Notes: a model not told the origin generated them from the sequence alone. Numbered from the stretch's first letter, positions 34,747 to 45,828 are shown. The stretch: 64,000 bases of DNA from Pseudonocardia hydrocarbonoxydans (GCF_006539565.1 NZ_BJNG01000035.1:62001-126000), one strand, 5' to 3'. Program-made: numbers and translations.

Positions 34747-35760
34747 GTGCGCCTGCTGCGGCCCGTGCGCCTGCTGGTGCCGGCGATCGCGGTGCTCGCG
34801 GCGCTCGGGCTCGTGCTGGTCGTCAGCCTGATCGCGTTCACCGTCAACGGCGGCGGCGCCCGGTCGACCACCGCGTTCGGCACCTGCGACGCCGGGCTGA
34901 ACGGCGGGGTGTCCCTCGCGGGCGCCGCGGGCGGCACGACCGCCGCCACGCTGTCCGACGAGCAGCGCACCAACGCCGCCACGATCATCGGCGTCGCCCG
35001 CGGGATGGGGGCCCCGCCGCGGGCCTGGCTGGTGGCACTGGCCACCGCCCTGCAGGAGTCGACGCTGCGCAACATCAACTACGGCGACCGCGACTCACTC
35101 GGGCTGTTCCAGCAGCGACCGTCGCAGGGCTGGGGGAGCCCGGCGGAGGTCACCGACCCCGTCTACAGCACCACGATCTTCATCGAGCGGCTGCTGGAGG
35201 TGCCGGGCTGGGAGACGATGCCGGTCACCGTCGCCGCCCAGACGGTGCAGCGCTCCGCGTTCCCCAACGCCTACGCGAAGTGGGAGGGGCTGGCCGCCGA
35301 GCTGGTGCAGGGGCTGGCCGACGTCGCCGACCCGATCGGCTGCCGGCCCACCGCCGTGCTGGCCGAGGGGGTGGCCGGCACCGCGATCGCGTTCGCGCTG
35401 GACCAGGTCGGCGACCCGTACCTGTGGGGCGGCAACGGCCCGGACCGCTGGGACTGCTCCGGCCTGCTGGTCGCCGCGTTCCGCGAGGCGGGCGTCACGA
35501 TCCCCCGGGTGTCGCGCGACCAGTACAACGCGGGCGGGCACCTCCCCGTCCGCGACATGCAGCCCGGTGACCTGCTGTTCTACGCCACCGACCGGAACGA
35601 CCCGCGCACCATCCACCACGTCGCCATGTACATCGGCAACGACCAGATGGTGGAGGCCCCCTACACCGGGGAGTTCGTGCGGGTGCGGCCCGTGCCGTGG
35701 GACTACGAGGAGCTCGTGCCCCTCGCCACCCGCCCCGGCACGGCCCCCAACCGCGCCTAG
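34747..35760 (+). CDS. Wall hydrolase: lysozyme-like plus NlpC/P60 domain
   Basis: A 337-residue enzyme with an N-terminal membrane anchor or signal (LLVPAIAVLAALGLVLVVSL), a transglycosylase-like domain (about 60-190; ALQESTLRNINYGDRDSLGL with the probable catalytic Glu in QES, then FQQRPSQGWG), and an NlpC/P60 peptidase domain (about 205-335) with Cys237 (WDCSGL) and His291 (HHVAMYIG). This bifunctional VirB1-type wall opener is the usual companion of Gram-positive type IV secretion systems. It is the last gene of the operon. Its TAG stop shares bases with the convergent monooxygenase-fold gene's stop (CTAG, 35757-35760). Confidence 0.9.
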   Translation: MRLLRPVRLLVPAIAVLAALGLVLVVSLIAFTVNGGGARSTTAFGTCDAGLNGGVSLAGAAGGTTAATLSDEQRTNAATIIGVARGMGAPPRAWLVALATALQESTLRNINYGDRDSLGLFQQRPSQGWGSPAEVTDPVYSTTIFIERLLEVPGWETMPVTVAAQTVQRSAFPNAYAKWEGLAAELVQGLADVADPIGCRPTAVLAEGVAGTAIAFALDQVGDPYLWGGNGPDRWDCSGLLVAAFREAGVTIPRVSRDQYNAGGHLPVRDMQPGDLLFYATDRNDPRTIHHVAMYIGNDQMVEAPYTGEFVRVRPVPWDYEELVPLATRPGTAPNRA

Positions 35761-36041
35761 CGGACCCAGCTGTGCTCCACCTCGATGCCCACCGAGCGCG
35801 GCGGGGACTGCGGCGCCGCGGCCCCGAGGAGCTGTCGCAGGCCGGGACCGAGGTCGCGCTTCATGAAGGTCTCGGCGTGCTCGCGGGAGTCCCAGACCGC
35901 GACGATGCACAGCTTCCCGTCCACCGTGCCGGCGTAGCGGGCGACCAGCCGGTCGGGCTCGGGCAGGATCTCGTTCATCAGCCGGTCGAGGTTCTCGATC
36001 GTCCCGGCGGGCGAGTCGTCGACGACGGTGACGTAGGACAT
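35757..36041 (-). CDS. ABM-fold (antibiotic biosynthesis monooxygenase-like) protein
   Basis: A 94-residue small alpha/beta protein (MSYVTVVDDSPAGTIENLDR, KLCIVAVWDSREHAETFMKR). It resembles the dimeric ferredoxin-like ABM domain, whose members include quinone monooxygenases and haem-degrading proteins; no specific activity can be assigned. It lies 53 bp downstream of the large LuxR regulator on the same strand and could be co-transcribed. Confidence 0.7.
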   Translation of the reverse strand: MSYVTVVDDSPAGTIENLDRLMNEILPEPDRLVARYAGTVDGKLCIVAVWDSREHAETFMKRDLGPGLRQLLGAAAPQSPPRSVGIEVEHSWVR

Positions 36042-36094
36042 GGCGGCCTCCCGGCTGCTCCGCGGCCGGTCGGTCCGGCCGTCGGGGGAGGACG

Positions 36095-38866
36095 CTAGGA
36101 GCGCGGCGGCGCCGTGACATGGGTCGGATCGCTCCCCGTGCTGCTCATCCGGGGTGCCGCCCAGGCGGCGACCTGGCTGCGCGAGGTGAAACCGAGCTTG
36201 GTGAGGATGTGCGCGACGTGGTTGCCCGCCGTCCGCTCCGAGATCACCAGGCGCGCGGCGATCGCCCGGTTCGACAGCCCCTGCGCCACCAGCGCGGCGA
36301 CCTCCGCCTCGCGCGCGGACAGCCCGCCGTCGCCGGGACCGAGGCGGCGCAGCAGGTCGGCACTCGGGCCCACCAGCGCCGTCATCCCGAGGGCCCGCAC
36401 CAGCCGGTCGCTCCCGGCCGCCACCCGGCGCGCCCCTTCGCGGTCGCCGGGCCGGGCCCGGGCGGCCAGCGCCGCCGCCAGGTGGTGCCCGGCCTCGGCG
36501 AGGAACCCGGGTACGCCCGCGCGGTCGCAGGCGCGCATCGCGACGTCGAGATCGCGGACGGCGTCGTCGAGCCGGCCCCGGGCCAGCGCCCCGAGGCCGA
36601 GCGTCACCTCGGCGGGCCCGCAGTAGCTCACCCCGCTGCCGACGACGTGCTCCCCGCGGAACGCCTCCAGCGCGGCCAGCGCGGCGTCCAGCTCGGTGCG
36701 GCGGTCCAGCCCGATCGCCACGAGGGCGGCCAGCGCCGAGCCCGGCGCGACGAAGAACACCGGCCACGACCACGCCTCCGGCGGCCCGGCCAGCCGGAAC
36801 TGGACGTCCGCCTCGTCGGCGTGGCCCGCCTGCAGCAGCAGGTACGCCCGCGAGACCCGGCCCATCGTCCGGAACCGGGGCGGGGGCTCGACCCAGGCGC
36901 GGGCGAACGCCAGGCCCTCCGGGGACGTCCCGACGTGCCGTGCCAGCACCCACTGGGTGCCCAGGAACACCCCGGTCGCCGACGACGGCTCGATCCGCCG
37001 CATCCGCTCGTAGCCGCGGGCCGCGGCCTGCGCCGCCTCGGCGAAGCGGCCCCGGGCCTGCGCGACGTAGGCGGTGACCCGGTCGAGGTGCCAGCGGCCC
37101 GCCGGGCCGCCGACCCGCTCGACGTCGGCGGCGAGCGGGCCGAGCTCGTCCTCCGCGGCGGTGACCTCGCCGTCCTCGACCAGGGCGTCGATCCGCCACA
37201 GCCGCGCCCACATCGCCGGCCCGGCGTCACCGGTACGGCCGGCCGCGGCGAGCAGCTCGGCGGCCATGGCGAGCCGCTCCGGGCGCCCGGCAGGGCCCGG
37301 GCAGGCGTCGTGGCGCGCGCGCAGGGCCGCGACCAGCGCCGCGTCGTCACCGGTGCCACGGGCCAGGTCGACGGCCGCGGCCGCCGCCGAGCGCGTCAGC
37401 TCCGGGTCGCCCGCGTAGAAGGCGAGCTGGCTGCGTCGGGCCAGCAACCGCGCGCGCAGCGCCGGGTCGCCGTGCTCGCCGACCGCCCCGAGCGCCTCGT
37501 CGCCGAGCCGCTGCAGCACCGCGGCGATCGACGGGTCGGGCACCGGCTCCACCGCGAGCGCCGCCTCGGCCAGCAGGTCCGGCCGGTCCGGGCGGGCCAG
37601 GTCGGCCGCGCCGACGGCGGCGGCCACCGCCCCGTCGAGGTCGCCGGCCAGCGCGCAGGCCCGGGCGAGGTCGAGCCGGGTACGGCACGGCCCGTCGCCG
37701 TCGGTCCACGGGTCGGGCAGCTCGAGCGCGGCGCGGTAGAGCCGCACGGCCTCCTCCGGGGCGAGGCGCCGCACCGAGGACGCGGCCGCGCGCAGCGCCC
37801 ACTCCCTGGCCGTCCCGCCCCCGCCGTAGGGCGCGCACACGAGATGGTGCCGCGCCAGCTCGTCCAGGTGCTCGTCCAGCTCGCCGGCCCAGTGCGCCTC
37901 CAGCGCCGCCGCGGCGGCGCGGTGCAGCTCCAGCAGGTCGGCGGTGGGGATCGAGGCCCGGACGGCGTCGCGGGTCAGGGCGTGGACGAACCGCAGCTCG
38001 CCGGCCCCGGTGCGGGTCAGCAGCCCGGAGGCGACGGCCGCGTCGGCCGGGCCGGGCAGCTCGGCCACCGCGACGCCCAGCACCCCGGCGACGACCGCGG
38101 GCGCGAACCGCCCGCCGAGCACCGCGCCCGCCTGCACGAACCGCCGCACACCGGGGGCGAGCCGGTCGACCCGGGCGCGCACCGCGTCGAGGACGGTCCG
38201 CGGTGCGACCCCCGGGGTCCAGGTGCCGTCCAGGACCGCGCGGGCGACCTCCCGGACGAAGAACGGGTTGCCGCCGGTGGCCTCGTGCACCCGGGCCGCG
38301 TCGACGCCGCCGGCCCCGAGCGCGTCGAGCTGGCGGGCGACGTCGACGGGGCCGAGACCGCCCAGCTCGATCAGCTCGGCGTCGGGGGCCCGCAGCAGGT
38401 CGGGCGCGCCGCCGTCGCGCAGCGTCGCGACCAGCAGCAGGGCGGCCCCCGGCGCCTGGTCGGCGAGGCGCCGCAGCACCAGCAGCGACGACTCGTCGGC
38501 CCGGTGCACGTCGTCGAGGACCACGAGCAGCGGCCCGGCCCGCGCCACGACCGCGCCCGCCACCGCGTCGACGGCGTGGAAGCGGTCCTGCGGCGACGCC
38601 GGCTCGGCGGCGGGGAAGGCGACCTCCACCCCCAGTGTGCGCAGCACCTGCAGCCACGGCCAGAACGGCGGGGCGCCGTCGGTGTCGGCGCAGTGCCCCC
38701 ACACGGCCCGCACGTCGCCCCGGGCCAGCTCCTGGGCGAGGCGGGTCTTGCCGATGCCGGCCTCGCCGCGGACCAGCACGAGCCGCCCCCTGCCCCCGAC
38801 GGCGGCGGCGAGCCACGCGCGCAGCGCCGCCAGCTCGCGGTCGCGCCCGGGCAGCCCTGCGGTCAT
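36095..38866 (-). CDS. Large LuxR-family ATPase (LAL-type) regulator
   Basis: A 923-residue LAL regulator. It has an AAA-type ATPase domain at the start ([14 protein letters not shown]-loop GEAGIGKT at residues 34-41; [15 protein letters not shown] as Walker B), a long helical TPR-like middle region, and a C-terminal LuxR helix-turn-helix ([40 protein letters not shown]). LAL proteins are usually pathway activators responding to small molecules. The ATG at 38866 begins the conserved domain; earlier in-frame codons lack homology-like sequence. It is divergent from the 142-residue unknown gene (88 bp). Confidence 0.88.
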   Translation of the reverse strand: MTAGLPGRDRELAALRAWLAAAVGGRGRLVLVRGEAGIGKTRLAQELARGDVRAVWGHCADTDGAPPFWPWLQVLRTLGVEVAFPAAEPASPQDRFHAVDAVAGAVVARAGPLLVVLDDVHRADESSLLVLRRLADQAPGAALLLVATLRDGGAPDLLRAPDAELIELGGLGPVDVARQLDALGAGGVDAARVHEATGGNPFFVREVARAVLDGTWTPGVAPRTVLDAVRARVDRLAPGVRRFVQAGAVLGGRFAPAVVAGVLGVAVAELPGPADAAVASGLLTRTGAGELRFVHALTRDAVRASIPTADLLELHRAAAAALEAHWAGELDEHLDELARHHLVCAPYGGGGTAREWALRAAASSVRRLAPEEAVRLYRAALELPDPWTDGDGPCRTRLDLARACALAGDLDGAVAAAVGAADLARPDRPDLLAEAALAVEPVPDPSIAAVLQRLGDEALGAVGEHGDPALRARLLARRSQLAFYAGDPELTRSAAAAAVDLARGTGDDAALVAALRARHDACPGPAGRPERLAMAAELLAAAGRTGDAGPAMWARLWRIDALVEDGEVTAAEDELGPLAADVERVGGPAGRWHLDRVTAYVAQARGRFAEAAQAAARGYERMRRIEPSSATGVFLGTQWVLARHVGTSPEGLAFARAWVEPPPRFRTMGRVSRAYLLLQAGHADEADVQFRLAGPPEAWSWPVFFVAPGSALAALVAIGLDRRTELDAALAALEAFRGEHVVGSGVSYCGPAEVTLGLGALARGRLDDAVRDLDVAMRACDRAGVPGFLAEAGHHLAAALAARARPGDREGARRVAAGSDRLVRALGMTALVGPSADLLRRLGPGDGGLSAREAEVAALVAQGLSNRAIAARLVISERTAGNHVAHILTKLGFTSRSQVAAWAAPRMSSTGSDPTHVTAPPRS

Positions 38867-38954
38867 GGCTCCAGCATGGCGCACCCGGACCGCCGCGGGC
38901 GCCCGTCGCGGCGGGCTGGAACGCTGGGGGGACGTACGACCCCAGGAGCGAGAG

Positions 38955-39383
38955 ATGTCCACCGAACCGTCCACCCCGGCGTCCACCACCCCGGTGGCCG
39001 ACTACCTCGACCGCCCGGCCCGCGGCGCCACCGAGGACCACCTCGTCGTGCCGCGCTCGCTCGCGCAGTCGATGCCGCTGCGGTGGCAGCAGGTGTTCGT
39101 CGGCCTGCTCGCCGACCTGCACGACGCCTATGGCGACCTGCCGTGGCCGGACTACCGGGTGGTGCCCAGCCGCTGGGAGCTGCTCGTCGACCTCGACGAG
39201 GAGCAGCTCGCGGCCGCCGGCTACCACGCCGACCTGGGCCCCGACGGGGACCTGGAGTACCGCGACGCGCGGGACGAGCCGGTCGCGGACCCCGCGGCCC
39301 ACCGCGTGCTGGCCCCGGTCGACGACCCGCTGCCCCGCCCGTCGGACGGGCGCGTGGAGCCCCGCCCGGCCGCCCCCCTCTGA
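38955..39383 (+). CDS. Conserved hypothetical protein
   Basis: A 142-residue soluble acidic protein that I do not recognise by function. A conserved-looking core is [40 protein letters not shown], followed by [20 protein letters not shown] and a Pro-rich tail. No signal peptide, membrane helix or catalytic motif is visible. It starts with an ATG after a purine-rich site (GGAGCGAGAG). It lies between the LAL regulator and the heat-shock operon; the following hairpin separates it from dnaK. Confidence 0.75.
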   Translation: MSTEPSTPASTTPVADYLDRPARGATEDHLVVPRSLAQSMPLRWQQVFVGLLADLHDAYGDLPWPDYRVVPSRWELLVDLDEEQLAAAGYHADLGPDGDLEYRDARDEPVADPAAHRVLAPVDDPLPRPSDGRVEPRPAAPL

Positions 39384-39391
39384 CGAGAGTC

Positions 39392-39457
39392 CGCACACAC
39401 CTCCCGGGGCCCGCACACAGGTCCGGACCTGTGTGCGGGCCCCGCACCCTGTGTGCG
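39392..39457. terminator. Nested palindrome between the unknown gene and dnaK
   Basis: A perfect 38-nt palindrome (39406-39443; half GGGGCCCGCACACAGGTCC) sits inside a second pair CGCACACA (39392-39399)/TGTGTGCG (39450-39457). The word GCACACA thus occurs four times, two per strand, as in the nested repeats at 8857 and 25775. Probable terminator insulating the dnaK operon. Confidence 0.72.
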
Positions 39458-39519
39458 ACCTGCCGATCCCGGGAACGCGGAACAACCCGCGACCCTCCGC
39501 CGTTGGACGGATCGAGCAA

Positions 39520-39540
39520 GTTGAGCCGGGCCCACTCAAC
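39520..39540 (+). promoter_or_regulatory. HAIR operator 1 (HspR site) upstream of dnaK
   Basis: GTTGAGC-N7-ACTCAAC, matching the HspR-associated inverted repeat CTTGAGT-N7-ACTCAAG in spacing and in most bases. It lies 68-88 bp before the dnaK start. Confidence 0.8.
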
Positions 39541-39563
39541 CCGAGTGGGACAGCCGTGGCAGA

Positions 39564-39584
39564 CTTGAGCCGGACCAACGCAAG
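39564..39584 (+). promoter_or_regulatory. HAIR operator 2 (HspR site) upstream of dnaK
   Basis: CTTGAGC-N7-ACGCAAG, a second HAIR-like element 23 bp after the first, 24-44 bp before the dnaK start. Two sites imply cooperative repression by HspR with DnaK as co-repressor, as described in Streptomyces. Confidence 0.78.
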
Positions 39585-39607
39585 GCAGAGGAAGAGGGGC
39601 AACAACC

Positions 39608-41463
<1,856 letters not shown>

Positions 41464-41467
<4 letters not shown>

Positions 41468-42144
41468 CCGACGACGACCGCTACACCGAGAACGCCCAGG
41501 GTGAGCCGGTCGTGGTCCGGGACCGGCGCCGGATCGACCCGGTGACCGGCGACGTGCGGCCCCCGGCCGGGGACACCCCGGCCGGGGGCGCCACCCCCGG
41601 GTCGACGGAGGAGGAGGACGTTCCCGTGACCGGGACCGACCACGTGACCGGGACCGACCTCGACCCCCGCGTCGAGGAGCTCGCCGCCGAGGTGGCCGAG
41701 CGCACGGCCGACCTGCAGCGGATCAGCGCCGAGTACGCCAACTACCGGCGCCGGGTCGACCGCGACCGCGAGTCGGTGCTGGTCGGGGCCCGCGTGCAGT
41801 TCGTCTCCGAGCTGCTCACCACCCTCGACGACATCGACCGGGCCGAGGCCCACGGGGACCTGAACGGGCCGTTCAAGTCCGTCGCCGACAAGATCGTCGC
41901 GGTGGCGCAGAAGCAGGGCCTGGAGCCGTTCGCGGCCGACGGCGACCTGTTCGACCCGGCGCTGCACGAGGCGGTGCAGCACGAGAGCGGCGAGGTGGAC
42001 GGGCCCACGGTCGCGGTGGTGTCGTCGGTGCTGCGTCGCGGCTACCGCATCGCCGACCGCGTCCTGCGGCCCGCGATGGTCACGGTCGCCGACCAGGCCG
42101 TCGACCCCTCGGCCCCGGATCCGGTCCAGAGCCCCGAGCAGTAA
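41464..42144 (+). CDS. grpE: Nucleotide exchange factor GrpE
   Basis: A 226-residue GrpE that releases ADP from DnaK. The first ~75 residues are a disordered acidic/Pro extension typical of actinobacteria, with an internal duplication ([12 protein letters not shown]). The coiled-coil helix follows ([34 protein letters not shown]) and then the beta domain ([39 protein letters not shown]). The GTG start overlaps the dnaK stop (GTGA), showing translational coupling. Confidence 0.96.
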
Positions 42145-42162
42145 CGGGAGGAGCGAGGCGAC

Positions 42163-43344
42163 GTGACCCAGCGCGACTGGATCGAGAAGGACTTCTACCG
42201 TGAGCTGGGCGTCTCCTCCGAGGCCACCGGCGAGGAGATCAAGAAGGCGTACCGCAAGCTCGCCCGCGAGCTGCACCCCGACGCCAACCCCGGCGACGCG
42301 CAGGCCGAGGCCCGGTTCAAGACGGTGTCCGAGGCCTACGGCGTGCTGTCGGACGACAAGAAGCGCAAGGAGTACGACGAGACGCGCGCGCTGTTCGCCG
42401 GGGGCGGGATGCCCGGCGGCTTCGGCGGCGGGGGCTTCCCCGGCGGCGCGCAGGGCTTCGACCTGAACGACCTGTTCGGGCAGGCGCAGGGCGGCGGGGC
42501 CGGGGCCGGTGGTCTCGGCGACATCTTCGGCGACATCTTCGGCGGTCAGGGGGGCGGCCGGCGCAGGCCTCCGCCCTCCGGGGCCCGCCGTGGCGCCGAC
42601 GTCGAGACGGAGCTGCGCATCGACTTCGTGCAGGCCGTCCGCGGCGCCGACGTCCCGATCCGGCTCTCGTCCCCGGGCCGCTGCGACCGCTGCGGCGGTA
42701 CCGGGGCCAAGCCGGGCAGCACGCCGCGCCAGTGCCCCACCTGCAACGGGGTGGGCCTGGTCAGCCGCAGCCAGGGCGCGTTCGCGTTCTCCGAGCCGTG
42801 CCGCGACTGCCGCGGCACCGGCCGGCTGATCGACGACCCGTGCCCCGAGTGCGGGGGCGACGGCGTCAGCACCCGCACACGCCAGCTCACCGTCCGCGTC
42901 CCCGCGGGCGTCGACGACGGCAACAAGGTGCGGCTCAAGGGCCAGGGCGAGCCCGGGCGGGGCGGTGCCCCGGCCGGCGACCTGTACGTCACGGTGCACG
43001 TCACGCCGCACCGGCTGTTCGGACGGTCATCGCGCAACGCCGACGACCTCACGCTCACCGTGCCCGTCACCTACCCGGAGCTGGCGCTGGGCAGCACGCT
43101 GACGGTGCCGACGCTGGAGTCCACGGTGTCCCTGCGCATCCCGGCGGGCACCACGTCCGGGCGGACGTTCCGCGTCCGGGGGCGCGGCGTGGAGCGGAAG
43201 TCCGGAAAGGGCGACCTGCTCGTCACCGTCGAGGTGGCGGTGCCGAAGTCGCTCGACGACGCCGCCACCGAGGCCCTGCAGGCCTACGCCGAGGCCACGA
43301 AGGGCTTCGACCCGCGGGCCGACCTGCTCCGGGACATCCGATGA
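42163..43344 (+). CDS. dnaJ: Chaperone DnaJ
   Basis: A 393-residue full-length (type I) J-protein. The J domain has the HPD motif at residues 38-40. A Gly/Phe region follows (GGMPGGFGGGGFPGG), then four zinc motifs CDRCGGTG, CPTCNGVG, CRDCRGTG, CPECGGDG, and the C-terminal substrate-binding beta domains (GRGVERKSGKGDLLVTVEVA). It delivers clients to DnaK and triggers ATP hydrolysis. The GTG at 42163 is preceded by GGGAGGAGCGAGG. Its stop overlaps hspR by 4 bp (ATGA). Confidence 0.97.
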   Translation: MTQRDWIEKDFYRELGVSSEATGEEIKKAYRKLARELHPDANPGDAQAEARFKTVSEAYGVLSDDKKRKEYDETRALFAGGGMPGGFGGGGFPGGAQGFDLNDLFGQAQGGGAGAGGLGDIFGDIFGGQGGGRRRPPPSGARRGADVETELRIDFVQAVRGADVPIRLSSPGRCDRCGGTGAKPGSTPRQCPTCNGVGLVSRSQGAFAFSEPCRDCRGTGRLIDDPCPECGGDGVSTRTRQLTVRVPAGVDDGNKVRLKGQGEPGRGGAPAGDLYVTVHVTPHRLFGRSSRNADDLTLTVPVTYPELALGSTLTVPTLESTVSLRIPAGTTSGRTFRVRGRGVERKSGKGDLLVTVEVAVPKSLDDAATEALQAYAEATKGFDPRADLLRDIR

Positions 43345-43775
43345 CGTTCCCGGGTCTGCCGCCGGGCACCACGCCGGACAGCCCCGTGTTCGTCATCTCC
43401 GTGGCCGCGGAGCTGGCCGGGCTGCACGCCCAGACGCTGCGCAGCTACGACCGGCTGGGGCTCGTGAGCCCCGGCCGGTCGGCGGGCGGCGGGCGGCGGT
43501 ACTCCGCGCGCGACATCGCCCTGCTGCGCGAGGTGCAGCGCCTGTCCCAGGAGGAGGGCGTCAACCTCGCCGGGATCAAGCGGATCATCGAGCTCGAACA
43601 GCTCGTCGACGAGCTGCGTGGCCGGCTCGACGAGCTCGCGCACGAGCTGCTCGCCGCCCGCGCCGCCACCGAGCAGGCCACCGCCACGGTGCACGCCTCC
43701 TACCGCCGTGACCTCGTGCCGGTGGAGCGCAACCAGGCCCTCGTGGTGTGGCGTCCGAAGCCCCGGACGACGTAG
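43341..43775 (+). CDS. hspR: Heat-shock repressor HspR (MerR family)
   Basis: A 144-residue MerR-type repressor. The winged helix-turn-helix is VISVAAELAGLHAQTLRSYD, RLGLVSPGRSAGGGRRYSAR, then a coiled coil (IKRIIELEQLVDELRGRLDE). HspR binds HAIR sites (CTTGAGT-N7-ACTCAAG) with DnaK as co-repressor and represses dnaK and clpB operons; the HAIR sites at 39520, 39564 and 49802 are its expected targets, making a feedback loop on its own operon. The ATG overlaps the dnaJ stop. Confidence 0.96.
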   Translation: MTFPGLPPGTTPDSPVFVISVAAELAGLHAQTLRSYDRLGLVSPGRSAGGGRRYSARDIALLREVQRLSQEEGVNLAGIKRIIELEQLVDELRGRLDELAHELLAARAATEQATATVHASYRRDLVPVERNQALVVWRPKPRTT

Positions 43776-43829
43776 CACCACCCGGGTCGGGGATGGAGGG
43801 CCGACGGAGGAGGCCCGGGGCGGGTAGGA

Positions 43830-45002
43830 CTAGTCCATCGTGAACGGGTCGTAGCGGATGCGATCGAGCGGCGTGCCCGCCACCAGCATCCGCGACACCG
43901 TGGCCCGGATCATCGACGGCGAGCCGCAGACCAGCACGTCGTGGTCGGCCCACGCGCCGTACCGGGTGACGACGTCGGCCAGCGTGCCGCGCTCGGCGCC
44001 GGTCTCGTCGTCGTCGGACTCCACCACGGGGATGACGTCGAGCCAGTTGTTGGAGTACGACAGCTTGCGCAGCGACCCGAAGTCGTAGAGGTCCTCCCAG
44101 GTGCGCCCGCCGACGAACACCTGCGTGCGGGGCCGCTTGGGCTGGGCCGCGAGATCCTCCAGCAGCGCCTTGAGCGGTGCCATCCCGGTGCCGCCCGCCA
44201 CCATCAGCAGCTCGCGCGGGGAGTCCTTGTCGATGCTCATGCGGCCCATCGGGGGGCCGATGCGCCAGGTGTCGCCGATGCGGGAGTGCGCCACGATGGC
44301 GCGGCTGACCCAGCCGTCGTTGACGGCGCGGACGTGGAACTCCAGCGTGCCGTCGGGGCGGGGGGCGTTGGCCGGGGAGAGGTAGCGCCACAGCCGCGGC
44401 CGCTGCGGGGTCTCGACGCTGAGGTACTGGCCGGCGCGGTAGGGGATCGGCTCGCTGGTCTGCACGGTGATGACGGCGAGGTCCCAGCCCACGCGCCGGT
44501 GGCCGACGACCCGGCCCAGCCACGACGCGGGCCCGCGCTCGGCCTGCGCCGCGGTGCGCATGGCTTTCGCGACGACGGTGTAGGCGTCGTGCCAGACCTT
44601 CTCTACCTCGGGGGTCCAGGCGGCGCCCGCGTACTCGCCGACGGCCGACAGGAGCGCGACGCCCACGGCGTCGTAGTGCTCGGCGAGCACGCCGAACTTG
44701 CGGTGGTCGCGGCCGAGCTGCTCGAGGAACGGCACCAGATCGTCGGGCTGGTCGACCATCTGGACGACGTGCACGAGCGCCCGGAGCAGGCGGCTGCGCT
44801 GCACCTCCATGTTGACCGGGAACAGGTCGCGCGTCTCGGGGGCGCGGCTGAACAGGGTGGCGTAGAAGTGCCGGCCCACGTTCTCCGTCTGCGGCTCCAC
44901 GACGGCCCAGCTCGACCGGATGATCTCGACGGCCCCGGTCGCCTCGCTGCGGGACTCACCGACCGTGGGGAGATCGGCGGTGAGCAACTGTTCAGCGGTC
45001 AT
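43830..45002 (-). CDS. Flavohaemoprotein-like: globin fused to FAD/NAD reductase
   Basis: A 390-residue fusion. The globin domain (about 15-150) has IIRSSWAVVEPQTENVGRHF, LFPVNMEVQRSRLL and the probable proximal histidine in FGVLAEHYDAVG. A ferredoxin-NADP reductase-like part follows with RAGQYLSVETP and RLWRYLSPAN (FAD binding) and VAGGTGMAPLKALLED and VCGSPSMIRAT (NAD binding). Classic enzymes convert NO to nitrate; this type lacks several residues of the classic class and may instead be the actinobacterial group typified by Rv0385, whose gene adjoins clpB in M. tuberculosis. The ATG at 45002 starts the globin. Divergent from the PNPOx-like gene. Confidence 0.85.
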   Translation of the reverse strand: MTAEQLLTADLPTVGESRSEATGAVEIIRSSWAVVEPQTENVGRHFYATLFSRAPETRDLFPVNMEVQRSRLLRALVHVVQMVDQPDDLVPFLEQLGRDHRKFGVLAEHYDAVGVALLSAVGEYAGAAWTPEVEKVWHDAYTVVAKAMRTAAQAERGPASWLGRVVGHRRVGWDLAVITVQTSEPIPYRAGQYLSVETPQRPRLWRYLSPANAPRPDGTLEFHVRAVNDGWVSRAIVAHSRIGDTWRIGPPMGRMSIDKDSPRELLMVAGGTGMAPLKALLEDLAAQPKRPRTQVFVGGRTWEDLYDFGSLRKLSYSNNWLDVIPVVESDDDETGAERGTLADVVTRYGAWADHDVLVCGSPSMIRATVSRMLVAGTPLDRIRYDPFTMD

Positions 45003-45159
45003 GGACGGCCGGCTTCCTCTGCTCGTGGTGGGCCTGCGTCGGGGAGCGGTGACGCGGGGTGCTAGGGGGGTCAGCCTAAAGCACGAGCAGGGGGGTGACG
45101 CCACCCGGCGACATCCGCCTCACGTGACCGGACGGGGTCGCGGGTGGCACGGTGGGGGG

Positions 45160-45828
45160 GTGACGCCGCGAAACCCCGCACTCGCCCGACGCCCGTCCAC
45201 GGCGCCCACCGAGGTCACGGCGCCGGTCGACGCCCCGGAGCGGCCCGGATCCGACGGCGAGCACGCTCTCCAGTGCGCCTACGGCACTGAGGACCGGGCC
45301 GAGAAGTTCTACTCCGAACAGGTAAGGAACCGGCTACTCCCCGCGATGGTCGCCTTCGTCCGACGCATGGAGATGGTCTTCGTCGCGACGTCCGACGCCG
45401 GCGGCGAGTGCGACGCCTCACTGCGGTCCGGCCCGCCCGGGTTCCTCACCGTCCTCGACGACCGCACGCTCGCCTACCCGGAGTACCGCGGCAACGGGGT
45501 GCACGCGAGCCTGGGCAACATCTCGGAGAACGCCCACGTCGGGCTGCTGATGCTCGACTTCGAGCAGGACCGGATCGGCCTGCACGTCAACGGGTCCGCC
45601 CGGATCGTCGAGGCCGAGCGGTTCCACGCCGAGTTCCCGGACGTGCCGCGCGACCCGGCACGTGGCCGGCAGGCCGAGCGCTGGGTCGTGGTGTCCGTCG
45701 AGGAGGCCTACGTGCACTGCCGCAAGCACATCCCGCAGATGCAGCGGGTCCCGCTGCGCCGGGACTGGGGCACCGACGACCCGGCCCGCAAGGGCGGCGA
45801 CTACTTCGGCGCGCGCGACACCCCCTGA
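45160..45828 (+). CDS. Pyridoxamine 5'-phosphate oxidase-fold protein
   Basis: A 222-residue split-barrel flavin-binding protein (AFVRRMEMVFVATSDAGGEC, SLRSGPPGFLTVLDDRTLAY, PEYRGNGVHASLGNISENAH, VGLLMLDFEQDRIGLHVNGS). The motif set matches the PNPOx-like group often annotated as flavin reductase-like or cofactor-binding oxidoreductase, not true PdxH. The N-terminal ~45 residues are probably flexible. It may exchange electrons with the divergent flavohaemoprotein, but this is inferred only from position. The GTG start is preceded by a G-rich site. Confidence 0.78.
   Translation: MTPRNPALARRPSTAPTEVTAPVDAPERPGSDGEHALQCAYGTEDRAEKFYSEQVRNRLLPAMVAFVRRMEMVFVATSDAGGECDASLRSGPPGFLTVLDDRTLAYPEYRGNGVHASLGNISENAHVGLLMLDFEQDRIGLHVNGSARIVEAERFHAEFPDVPRDPARGRQAERWVVVSVEEAYVHCRKHIPQMQRVPLRRDWGTDDPARKGGDYFGARDTP

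Noticed and set aside
28632..35760. Interpretation of the secretion-like operon as an integrative conjugative element
   Set aside because: No relaxase, integrase, coupling ATPase, replication gene or flanking direct repeats are visible, and flanking genes look like core genome.
38955..39383. Heat-shock operon membership of the 142-residue unknown gene
   Set aside because: A strong nested palindrome and both HAIR sites lie between it and dnaK, so it is probably a separate transcript.
36119..39568. 1149-codon plus-strand open frame across the LAL regulator
   Set aside because: It is antisense to a gene with clear ATPase and LuxR motifs and then crosses the next gene and the hairpin; composition is Arg/Gly/Pro-rich without motifs.
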